Source: Promethearchaeota archaeon (GTDB taxonomy: Archaea > Asgardarchaeota > Lokiarchaeia > Sigynarchaeales > MK-D1). From it: a DNA stretch of 12,541 nucleotides. Shown here one piece after another: positions 6,820 to 12,541 of this stretch (its first letter is position 1; each line of letters begins with the position of its first letter). A program made the position numbers and the translations under genes. Location: NCBI GenBank assembly GCA_016839385.1, contig JAEOUK010000404.1:1-12541 (forward strand), given 5' to 3'. The notes beneath the pieces were generated by a model, which was given only the letters and a program-made list of their open reading frames with translations, was not told the origin of the DNA and made no database searches.

Positions 6820-6827
6820 TTTAAATA
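6820..6827 (+). promoter_or_regulatory. TATA-like box for the 7TM protein gene
   Basis: TTTAAATA is centred about 31 bases before GTG 6855, which predicts an mRNA beginning within a few bases of the start codon. This supports the GTG as start of a near-leaderless transcript. A TTCGATT heptamer occurs twice just upstream (6799-6805 and 6815-6821), 16 bases apart. Confidence 0.45.
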
Positions 6828-6854
6828 TTGAAGAACAATAGGATGCGAACCTAA

Positions 6855-7670
6855 GTGAGTCATATTTTCCAGAATTATCCGGGAGATATAACAATTATTG
6901 GAATTTTAGCGCTAGAAGTAGTTATTTTAACAATTTTAAGCATAAACACTCTAAAAAAAACTCGTTCTTTGTCGAATATATATTTCTCTATCGTGTTTTT
7001 TTTGACAGTCTTCCTATCAGTAGTGAATATTGCTATTCGTGCTCTATCAATTGTTATCGGAGAATTCGGAGCATCTTCCGCAATAATATTAACGTATTTG
7101 ATACTTGTTTCCATTGTAACTACATCTATGGTAGTTGTACCTATTGTCTATGGTGTAGGATTTTACATTATCAATTTTGGTGAACGGTTCTACCGCGATA
7201 AAAAAGGGTACATTCTGTTCCTTGTATTAATAATTCTTGTATCGGGATTAATCATCGGTAGTCTTTTCTTACCGGAGGACTATGCAGGTTTTGTATTCAT
7301 TCCTGATCCCCTCAATACCACAGGATATGATGAATATTTCGAAATTAGTGATCCTCTGGCAATTTTCCTATTTGCAGTAATCACGATATTTACTCTAGTT
7401 GATCTTGTTTTTTTAATACGAATATTTCCGGATACTGAGAATAAATTCCAAAAACGGCGGATTTCAAGCCTAATGGTTGTTGTTATAAGTTATTTTCTCG
7501 GTTTGGTGAATCTTATTGTAATAGATATGCAGTTTTTTATTCCAGCAACCGGACCAGGTGAACTTCCTACACCAATATGGGATTATATTTTTATAACTTC
7601 AGCACTTTTTCTTTTCAGCATCTTTCTACTCTATATAAGTATTATTAGAAAAAAGAAAGTAGAATCTTAA
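6855..7670 (+). CDS. Seven-helix membrane protein of unknown function
   Basis: The product (271 residues) is almost entirely membrane-embedded. Seven hydrophobic segments can be read at about 11-31, 41-68, 73-105, 118-139, 167-191, 203-230 and 242-266. A basic/polar loop with RRIS (near 200) precedes the sixth helix, and an acidic, proline-containing loop lies between helices 4 and 5 (about 140-165). There is a Lys-rich C-terminal end. No enzymatic motif, retinal-lysine context or kinase domain is visible. The helix count and hydrophobic N-terminal style resemble the stand-alone 7TM sensor modules of archaeal signalling proteins, but this resemblance is weak. The start is GTG; the first internal Met is deep within helix 3, and the TATA-like box fits GTG 6855. 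I do not recognise the family. Confidence 0.72.
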   Translation: MSHIFQNYPGDITIIGILALEVVILTILSINTLKKTRSLSNIYFSIVFFLTVFLSVVNIAIRALSIVIGEFGASSAIILTYLILVSIVTTSMVVVPIVYGVGFYIINFGERFYRDKKGYILFLVLIILVSGLIIGSLFLPEDYAGFVFIPDPLNTTGYDEYFEISDPLAIFLFAVITIFTLVDLVFLIRIFPDTENKFQKRRISSLMVVVISYFLGLVNLIVIDMQFFIPATGPGELPTPIWDYIFITSALFLFSIFLLYISIIRKKKVES

Positions 7671-7814
7671 ATTAAGAGTAAATCTTTAGCTATTTGGAAA
7701 TATTCACTGATTATGTAATATACAGAAAAATTCAGTTGGTTTTTCCAACCATTTTTCAATTAATTCATAGAATTAGGGGATTCGAATATAGGAAATATAA
7801 TTAAAAAGTAAAAA

Positions 7815-7865
7815 TAGAGAAAAAATGAAAATCACTCTTTATTTTCACTCTATATTTTGTTTTTT
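7815..7865. terminator. Probable bidirectional terminator between convergent genes
   Basis: An interrupted inverted repeat lies in the convergent gap. The inner arms are TGAAAAT (7826-7832) and ATTTTCA (7841-7847) with an 8-base loop. The outer arms are TAGAG (7815-7819) and CTCTA (7848-7852), offset by a run of A. On the plus strand it is followed by TTTTGTTTTTT (7855-7865). On the minus strand the A-runs before it become T-runs. It could end both the 7TM gene and the MFS gene. The stem is AT-rich and weak, so the T-runs may be the real signal. Confidence 0.45.
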
Positions 7866-7933
7866 ATCTAAGATTTCGACATTTTATGATTTATTTCTAT
7901 AGTTCTTGCGTGTTTGTAATGAATAAATCAATC

Positions 7934-9232
7934 TTAATCATCAACACAAGCAGCAGCATTTTCCAAGCACGGATCTTGGATCGAGACTACACGAGACGGA
8001 TTTTTTCCTATTGGGACTACAGGTTGATTATAATCCAACTTCAGTTTCTTGAATATCATAAGAAATCCAACTAAAGAAAGAAAACTTGGTAATAATCCAA
8101 AGAAGATTGGATTCAACGTCGTTAATAGTAATCCCCCCAGAAGAGGTCCCGCGATTTGGGAGATACTGTCAATAGAACTTGAAAAACCCATAACTTTTCC
8201 TTGTTCACTAGGGGGTACAGATTTGCTTAGGAAACCACTTAATATTCCTCTAGTTGAAATTGCTCCAAAACTGACTCCCAACAATACAATACCGAAAAGG
8301 TAAATATTATTTACGAAGCCCATTGCTATATAGGAAATAACAAATACTCCGAGTCCGATTTTTACAGTAACCAATTCTCCCCATTTCTTTAACATAGGAA
8401 CAAAAAGAGTAAATCGTATGATAATCTGAAGAATTCCCGATATTGCAAGCAGCAATCCCATTTCTTGAGGGCTTAAACCAAGTTTTAAATTTGCAAATAA
8501 AGATACACTCGAAATATAAACAATAAATGATAAGCTTGTGAATACCCATTGAATAAGTAAATATCGAGCAGTTTTATTCTTCCATATTTTTAATTCCTGA
8601 ATAGGAGTTTTTTCTTTTTCTATCATTGGAGTGATATTAATAACTCCTGTTTTGATTGGAGCTGTTTCAGGCAAGAAAATCCAAGTCCAGATAATCATAA
8701 TAATAGATAATCCTGATGCTACCAAACCTGGACCAATTATTCCAAAACGTCCTAAAACTGCACCCAATGCGGGTCCTATTATGTTAGAAAGTACATGTAA
8801 AATTCCAATATTTGTTAACTGTTTTGCACGATCTTGAGGTTTCACAACATCAGCTACAACAGCCTTTGAGATAGGAAAATTACCTCCGAATATTCCATCG
8901 ATTATTCTCGAAAGAAATACCATCCATAACTTGTTAGAAAATGCCAAAACTACAAACCCTGCTAAAGTCCCGAATTGGGAAATCAGTAATAATGGTTTAC
9001 GACCGTATTTATCGGATAGTTTCCCTAGAATCGGACCACTTATGAAGGAAAAGAATGCATTTGTCGCTAATACAAGGGTGATTGTAAATGGTGTTGCATT
9101 AAAAGTGTCCATAAAGAATGGTAGAAAGGGGATTAACATGCTGAATCCTAAAATATCAATGAACACTGCAATCCATAATGGACGTAATTGAGGATATTGA
9201 GATTTCATTTTCTTATCTGATTTATTTACCAA
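7934..9232 (-). CDS. Major facilitator superfamily transporter (TetA/multidrug efflux-like)
   Basis: This 432-residue, twelve-helix MFS protein has the N-terminal FIDILGFSMLIPFLPFF helix and motif A GKLSDKYGRKP (70-80) between helices 2 and 3. It also has a GPALGAVLG motif-C-like segment in helix 5, the mark of drug/proton antiporters. Its closest general look is the TetA/Bmr efflux branch; the substrate cannot be named. The last residues are hydrophilic and contain two cysteines (DPCLENAAACVDD). The start is TTG at 9232: on the minus strand a GGAGGGAG (9239-9246) lies six bases before it, a better placement than for the later ATG at 9208 (424 residues). It is a single-gene unit, convergent with the 7TM gene. 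A TATA-like box and a 7-base inverted repeat lie upstream. Confidence 0.88.
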   Translation of the reverse strand: MVNKSDKKMKSQYPQLRPLWIAVFIDILGFSMLIPFLPFFMDTFNATPFTITLVLATNAFFSFISGPILGKLSDKYGRKPLLLISQFGTLAGFVVLAFSNKLWMVFLSRIIDGIFGGNFPISKAVVADVVKPQDRAKQLTNIGILHVLSNIIGPALGAVLGRFGIIGPGLVASGLSIIMIIWTWIFLPETAPIKTGVINITPMIEKEKTPIQELKIWKNKTARYLLIQWVFTSLSFIVYISSVSLFANLKLGLSPQEMGLLLAISGILQIIIRFTLFVPMLKKWGELVTVKIGLGVFVISYIAMGFVNNIYLFGIVLLGVSFGAISTRGILSGFLSKSVPPSEQGKVMGFSSSIDSISQIAGPLLGGLLLTTLNPIFFGLLPSFLSLVGFLMIFKKLKLDYNQPVVPIGKNPSRVVSIQDPCLENAAACVDD

Positions 9233-9238
9233 AGGGTA

Positions 9239-9246
9239 CTCCCTCC
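9239..9246 (-). promoter_or_regulatory. Strong SD that selects a TTG start for the MFS gene
   Basis: On the minus strand GGAGGGAG precedes TTG 9232 by six bases. The next in-frame ATG at 9208 would be 30 bases from the SD, so TTG is favoured. Confidence 0.6.
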
Positions 9247-9300
9247 AATTCTTGAAAACTTAACAATTGATTTAATTATTCATATTTGAAATGATAACTG

Positions 9301-9331
9301 ATATATAATAATAACTTCTTCAATAGAAGTT
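9301..9331 (-). promoter_or_regulatory. MFS promoter with inverted repeat, possible operator
   Basis: The minus strand reads a TATA-like TATTATATAT (9301-9310) about 70 bases before the TTG start. Directly upstream of it is a perfect 7-base inverted repeat AACTTCT/AGAAGTT (9313-9319 and 9325-9331) with a 5-base spacer. A dyad touching the TATA/BRE region suits a repressor or activator of an efflux gene. It could instead be a weak 3' hairpin of the small upstream ORF. Inference from position. Confidence 0.35.
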
Positions 9332-9417
9332 TTAGATAAAATTAGATATAATTTGTAGAAAAAATGAAGTAAAATTTCTATGAATTTCTATTTATAAACG
9401 TTTTACTACATTTTGAA

Positions 9418-9525
9418 CTATTTCTGGTTTTTCGCAGGGATGATTAACATTAAATTTTCCTCGAGATATTTAAATCTGAGATTATGGTACACGGATTCAG
9501 CTTTATTTCTGTTTATATTTTTCAT
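9418..9525 (-). CDS. Small 35-residue ORF with strong SD
   Basis: On the minus strand GGGAGGT (9533-9539) lies seven bases before ATG 9525, an ideal ribosome binding site in a region with no other gene. The 35-codon frame closes with TAG. The product starts MKNINRNKAESVYHNLRFKY, basic and hydrophilic, followed by LEENLMLIIPAKNQK with a short hydrophobic patch. There is no Cys, no signal peptide and no full-length membrane helix. It ends 185 bases before the MFS TTG start on the same strand, so it could be a leader peptide or a separate small gene. A TATA-like GTTTAAAAAC (about 9599-9608, minus) lies upstream. No family is recognised. The RBS is the main support; a decayed gene start is the alternative. 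Confidence 0.42.
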   Translation of the reverse strand: MKNINRNKAESVYHNLRFKYLEENLMLIIPAKNQK

Positions 9526-9818
9526 TTTGATTACCTCCCGTATTTAGAATTCGCCAAGTGCAATTAATAAAATAATCAAAAACTCCTGATGTCGCGATGT
9601 TTTTAAACTTGAATACGATTTCTTTTTCCGAATTGCTAAGGATCTATACATTAGACTACAATTATTATGAGTTCCTCATTAAAATCTGAATTAAAGACCT
9701 ATACATGTTACTTATAACTATATTGGGTGTTGTCTGTTCTACTATGTATTTGTAACAAATAGTTTTTTAAACAAACATGTCTTCATTTTCTTGTATTATT
9801 TGAAGAGAAAATGCAAAA
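9526..9818. other. Intergenic region upstream of the PAQR-like gene
   Basis: No supported gene other than the small ORF's 5' end lies here; short frames lack an SD. TTTTTTAAAC at 9763-9772 is a possible TATA element for the plus-strand gene starting at 9819 (leader about 25 bases). Nothing resembling a tRNA or structured RNA could be seen. Between the small ORF and the MFS gene, AATTTCTAT(G/T) occurs twice in tandem (9373-9392), and AGTAAAA/TTTTACT (9368-9374, 9401-9407) form a wide inverted repeat. Confidence 0.4.
9533..9539 (-). promoter_or_regulatory. Shine-Dalgarno site of the small ORF
   Basis: GGGAGGT on the minus strand, seven bases before ATG 9525. It is as strong as the SD of the MFS gene and is the reason for calling the short ORF. 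Confidence 0.5.
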
Positions 9819-10520
9819 ATGACGCAAATCCAAAAAATTGAGCGAATTTTGGAGAAAAAATCTCATAGTTCGTTTTTAAAACCATTCGTTAAGCTTCCAG
9901 ACCAACAATTTTCTAGTTTTTCCCATTTAATAGGAGTTATTCTATCGATTGTAATGTCTGTTTTAATTCCAATTCGTGCTCGGGGAGACTTATTAGGCGT
10001 TTTTTTATGCTTATTATATGGGCTTTCAAACGTATTTTTATTCTTATCGAGTACAATGACCCATTCTCAAAGAGAAAGCGAGATTGGACAAGGAATTTGG
10101 TTAAAATTTGATAAGATTGGAATCTATTTCTTGATTGCAGGAACATATAGTGTTTTGTCATATTTCTATTTGACCGGAGCATGGAGATTAGGAATTATTA
10201 TTGCACAATGGATCTTTGCATCTTTAGGAACAATACTCACATTGTTTGAGTTTAGAGTTCCACGTTGGATTACAGCAGGCATCTACTTAATTCAGGGATG
10301 GATGATCATTTTTGGAATCAATTTAATGTTTTCCGCTATGCAAAGAACTGATTTCACTTTAATGTTGATAGCAGGAATTGTATATTCAGGAGGAGCAATC
10401 TTCTATGTCACTAAAAAACCGAAATTGTGGCCTGGAAAATTCGGACCACATGATTTATGGCATGTTTGTGTATTAATCGGTGCGATTCTATTTTTTATCA
10501 CAGTTATGCGCATTGTATAA
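9819..10520 (+). CDS. PAQR/hemolysin III family membrane protein
   Basis: This is an integral membrane protein with about seven helices, 233 residues, the usual size of bacterial/archaeal hemolysin III-type PAQR proteins. The metal-site signature of the family is complete: S78xxxH82 in SSTMTHS, D98 in FDKIGIYFLIAGTYS, and H211xxxH215 in GPHDLWHV. H36 in FSHLIGV matches the conserved first-helix histidine. In adiponectin receptors the equivalent Ser/His/Asp/His/His residues bind zinc and catalyse ceramide hydrolysis; the prokaryotic role is not settled, and the hemolysin name is historical. The ATG at 9819 is followed by a hydrophilic N-terminus of about 28 residues. It is monocistronic, and seven T follow the stop directly (10521-10527), a likely archaeal T-rich terminator. 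Confidence 0.88.
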   Translation: MTQIQKIERILEKKSHSSFLKPFVKLPDQQFSSFSHLIGVILSIVMSVLIPIRARGDLLGVFLCLLYGLSNVFLFLSSTMTHSQRESEIGQGIWLKFDKIGIYFLIAGTYSVLSYFYLTGAWRLGIIIAQWIFASLGTILTLFEFRVPRWITAGIYLIQGWMIIFGINLMFSAMQRTDFTLMLIAGIVYSGGAIFYVTKKPKLWPGKFGPHDLWHVCVLIGAILFFITVMRIV

Positions 10521-10527
10521 TTTTTTT
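10521..10527 (+). terminator. T-rich terminator after the PAQR gene
   Basis: Seven T directly follow the TAA at 10518-10520, with more T-rich sequence (ATTCTTTG) after. Archaeal RNA polymerase commonly stops at such U-runs without a stem. No hairpin is seen here. Confidence 0.4.
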
Positions 10528-10597
10528 ATTCTTTGTTCTCTCAAATTCTAATTGATTAGCAAAATTACAGCTTTTAAACTTGTTCAATCCAACTGAA

Positions 10598-10614
10598 AAT
10601 ATTGAAAAAATATT
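10598..10614 (-). terminator. Short hairpin/T-run at the acyltransferase stop
   Basis: AATATT arms (10598-10603 and 10609-10614) flank five bases and overlap the TAA stop at 10613-10615. On the minus strand six T (10605-10610) follow immediately after the stop. The stem is too weak to trust; the T-run is the more probable termination signal. Confidence 0.3.
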
Positions 10615-12412
10615 AAAGAAGATGAAATCCAAGCATATCTGGTGTGAATATAAATAATGCAACGGAAAAAATTAGTGTTAAAATCGTTCCAATTATGCAA
10701 AGGATAAGTGCGGTAAGATTTTTCTTATTTCTACCTTCCGTTTTAATGGTTCTAATTGTCACGAACAACCATCCAACTGTGAATGGGATGAATAATGGAA
10801 CACAAAATGCAGCTATGGCAAATTTCATTGCGATTTGTGAATCTCTTTTAGATTTATGATACTTTTCAGTTTCCTCGACAATATTCAACCATTCTGTATT
10901 ATAAAACGCTTGTTGTACAGGTAAATCTCCTTTCTCATACCATTTCTTCATTTGAAGAGATTCTGGTTTTTTTACTGGAACTAAATAATAACCTATTGTA
11001 CCCATAAACCACTCTATAGAGCCACGATACTTTGCTTTTTCCCATACCTTCATTACTATTTGGTAAATCAATATTGTAAAACCGATTTGGAGAAATATAC
11101 CGAACCATAGTGTTTTACTATATGCGCCTAATCCACTTTGCCACCACCCTAATTTTTGATTGAGCCAAGCTGCGACCACGCCCGTTCCAAAAAAGAGTTG
11201 TGGTACCCAGAATCCTGTAGATGTCATGATATATTGCTGATTATAGTTGGAAAATGCAATAAATCCAAATCTACGCACAAATTTGGTTTTATCTGCAAAT
11301 TTTTTCCCTTTTCCTCGAAATTCTACCACATATAACATAGCTACAGTTGCCATAAGACCCCATCCCGTAACCGAGCAGAATTGCCATAACCAAGACCACC
11401 ACGTCAAGTAGGATCCGTATTGGGGATTATCGGGTGCCCAATGTCGATGGAAGGAAATTAAACGGTAAATACCGACTGCATCATCGAAACTTTTAGGTAT
11501 TATATCTATCATCATAAAGATAATGCCAACAGCTCCTACGAGAAACATGGTTACACCTACAAGAAGCATTATTTTCATGAATCCTTTAAATATGGCTTTT
11601 TCTGGTTGAGCACATGCTATCCCAATTATACTACCAATAAAACTAACAGCGAGATAGGGAAATAATGGTTCCATAGGTGCTGCCCATATACCAAAAAACC
11701 ACCCTTTAAGAACATCGATAAATGGAGAGTTGAATAAGTGGGGTTGATATTGGGTATATCCTACTATATCTCCGCTTGAATTGATGTAATATTTACCCAC
11801 TGTTTCCCATGGAAATCCTGGGTACACGTTCGAAATGCCTCTCCAAACAAAACTAGTCGATGCCATGACGATAATCGCAAGGACAGCATATATTGCCATC
11901 TGAATTTTCGGTTTTTTCCACAATCCTTTCATAGAAATGATCCCGTGAATTGCTCCATTGACGATAACACACAAAGCAACGGTGTGTATTGCCTCAATTG
12001 TGCCCCATTGAGTGAAGATTTTAACCCAGTTGACCACTAATGGTTTATCTAAATACCGTCCTAATTCTCCAATGCCCCCCCAATACCCAATAGTGCTTTC
12101 TGTTAGCATTGCGAAGAAATAAATTATAAAACCAGTAATTACTTGCCGTAAAGCAAGCATTCCTGGTGTTCTTCCTCCCATTAACTGTTTTTGCATACTA
12201 ATCATATTAGATATCGCAGACACTAATAAAAATAATCCCGCTAATCCTCCTAAGAAGGGTAAGACTACCAGTGCAATAATGTTAATTAACGGAAGGTAGT
12301 CGATTTGAGGAATAAGTGCGTCTACATCTACCCCATCTGCGATTTGATGTAAAAATAGCATTAAAAGTATTGCCACGCCACGCATAAAATCTATACTAGC
12401 ATATCGCTTCAT
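10613..12412 (-). CDS. Multi-helix acyltransferase/DUF418-like membrane protein with C-terminal extension
   Basis: The N-terminus KRYASIDFMRGVAILLMLFLH is the R-x-x-x-x-D-x-x-R-G opening shared by the DUF1624/DUF418/HGSNAT and acyltransferase-3 superfamily, whose members move acyl groups across or at the membrane. Ten or so helices follow. A polar segment with H322RH324 (LISFHRHWAPDNP) lies in mid-protein and is a candidate functional site. The stretch KYRGSIEWFMGTIGY (461-475) resembles the closing W-x-x-x-(G/P)xxEW signature of DUF418 proteins. Beyond it are about 125 extra residues: a charged soluble stretch (480-527), then two helices (about 530-553 and 566-590) with a basic loop, reminiscent of DUF4190-type pairs. 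Total length of 599 is well above the usual 350-400. ATG 12412 has GGAG (12421-12424, minus) eight bases upstream. The substrate is unknown. Confidence 0.72.
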   Translation of the reverse strand: MKRYASIDFMRGVAILLMLFLHQIADGVDVDALIPQIDYLPLINIIALVVLPFLGGLAGLFLLVSAISNMISMQKQLMGGRTPGMLALRQVITGFIIYFFAMLTESTIGYWGGIGELGRYLDKPLVVNWVKIFTQWGTIEAIHTVALCVIVNGAIHGIISMKGLWKKPKIQMAIYAVLAIIVMASTSFVWRGISNVYPGFPWETVGKYYINSSGDIVGYTQYQPHLFNSPFIDVLKGWFFGIWAAPMEPLFPYLAVSFIGSIIGIACAQPEKAIFKGFMKIMLLVGVTMFLVGAVGIIFMMIDIIPKSFDDAVGIYRLISFHRHWAPDNPQYGSYLTWWSWLWQFCSVTGWGLMATVAMLYVVEFRGKGKKFADKTKFVRRFGFIAFSNYNQQYIMTSTGFWVPQLFFGTGVVAAWLNQKLGWWQSGLGAYSKTLWFGIFLQIGFTILIYQIVMKVWEKAKYRGSIEWFMGTIGYYLVPVKKPESLQMKKWYEKGDLPVQQAFYNTEWLNIVEETEKYHKSKRDSQIAMKFAIAAFCVPLFIPFTVGWLFVTIRTIKTEGRNKKNLTALILCIIGTILTLIFSVALFIFTPDMLGFHLL

Positions 12413-12451
12413 TTTGATAACTCCAATATTTTATTTGCTGAATACAACTCT

Positions 12452-12500
12452 ATTGAATATTCAATTATAAAAAGGTTCAATTTTGATAAATTAAAATTGA
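12452..12500 (-). promoter_or_regulatory. Promoter with two inverted repeats upstream of the acyltransferase
   Basis: On the minus strand a TATA-like TTTTTATAAT occupies 12466-12475. Immediately downstream is a perfect 14-base palindrome ATTGAATATTCAAT (12452-12465). Immediately upstream is a perfect inverted repeat TCAATTTT/AAAATTGA (12477-12484, 12493-12500) with an 8-base spacer. Both share a TCAAT/ATTGA core, which suits binding sites for one dimeric regulator flanking the TATA box. High AT content makes chance dyads more likely than usual. No gene is seen between this promoter and the window end at 12541. Confidence 0.42.
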
Positions 12501-12541
12501 CTTAGGGAAATAGGTTCGATTTCTAACCAAAAACTACGCTA

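Noticed and set aside
7886..8074. 62-codon plus-strand frame at the 3' end of the MFS gene
   Set aside because: It mostly overlaps the MFS C-terminus antisense, and its part in the gap has no SD and no family resemblance.
8049..9191. Three plus-strand frames antisense to the MFS gene
   Set aside because: They mirror the transporter's coding sequence and have no start signals.
9233..9818. tRNA, CRISPR or structured RNA in the largest gap
   Set aside because: No cloverleaf, no regularly spaced repeats and no GC-rich stem could be found by eye. Only short AT-rich repeats are present.

Overview
The window looks archaeal and AT-rich. Several genes have TATA-like boxes about 25-30 bases before the start codon (leaderless style), while others have a clear GGAG-type ribosome binding site. 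The main block encodes heterodisulfide-reductase and formylmethanofuran-dehydrogenase type subunits, which belong to archaea that handle C1 units on methanofuran/tetrahydromethanopterin, or to relatives that keep that pathway. An Asgard archaeon (Lokiarchaeia-like) or another uncultured anaerobic archaeon is a reasonable guess from the gene mix. Nothing in the window fixes the taxon, and no methyl-CoM reductase gene is present.

Layout. At 1-226 (minus) lies the N-terminus of an M3-family oligoendopeptidase (PepF-like), cut by the window edge. It diverges across about 340 bases from a seven-gene plus-strand operon at 566-6467: hdrC, hdrB, hdrA, an mvhD-like [2Fe-2S] subunit, a small two-cluster ferredoxin (FwdG-like), a four-cluster polyferredoxin (FwdF-like) and an FwdC-like beta-helical subunit. 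Intergenic gaps are 1-35 bases, so co-transcription is very likely. Then come a tiny Cys/His-rich protein (6580-6750) and an orphan seven-helix membrane protein (6855-7670), each with its own TATA-like box. A convergent AT-rich hairpin separates these from a minus-strand MFS transporter (7934-9232, TTG start with a strong SD). The 586-base gap after it holds a 35-codon minus-strand ORF with a perfect SD, which is easy to miss. A PAQR/hemolysin III family membrane protein (9819-10520, plus) and a large multi-helix acyltransferase/DUF418-like protein (10613-12412, minus) complete the window.

How the genes work together. HdrA carries FAD and many [4Fe-4S] clusters. HdrB carries the two CCG motifs of heterodisulfide chemistry, HdrC wires A to B, and MvhD links HdrA to an electron-donating hydrogenase or formate dehydrogenase. 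In the same operon sit two ferredoxin-type proteins and an FwdC-like protein, the electron-wiring and scaffold parts of the CO2-fixing Fwd/Fmd enzyme. The catalytic FwdA, FwdB and FwdD are absent, and so is any hydrogenase or formate dehydrogenase catalytic subunit. The simplest reading is an Hdr-Fwd type electron-bifurcation module whose catalytic ends are encoded elsewhere. The alternative is a novel enzyme reusing these parts. The right half (efflux pump, PAQR, acyltransferase, orphan 7TM) is a set of separately transcribed membrane proteins with no visible functional link to the operon.
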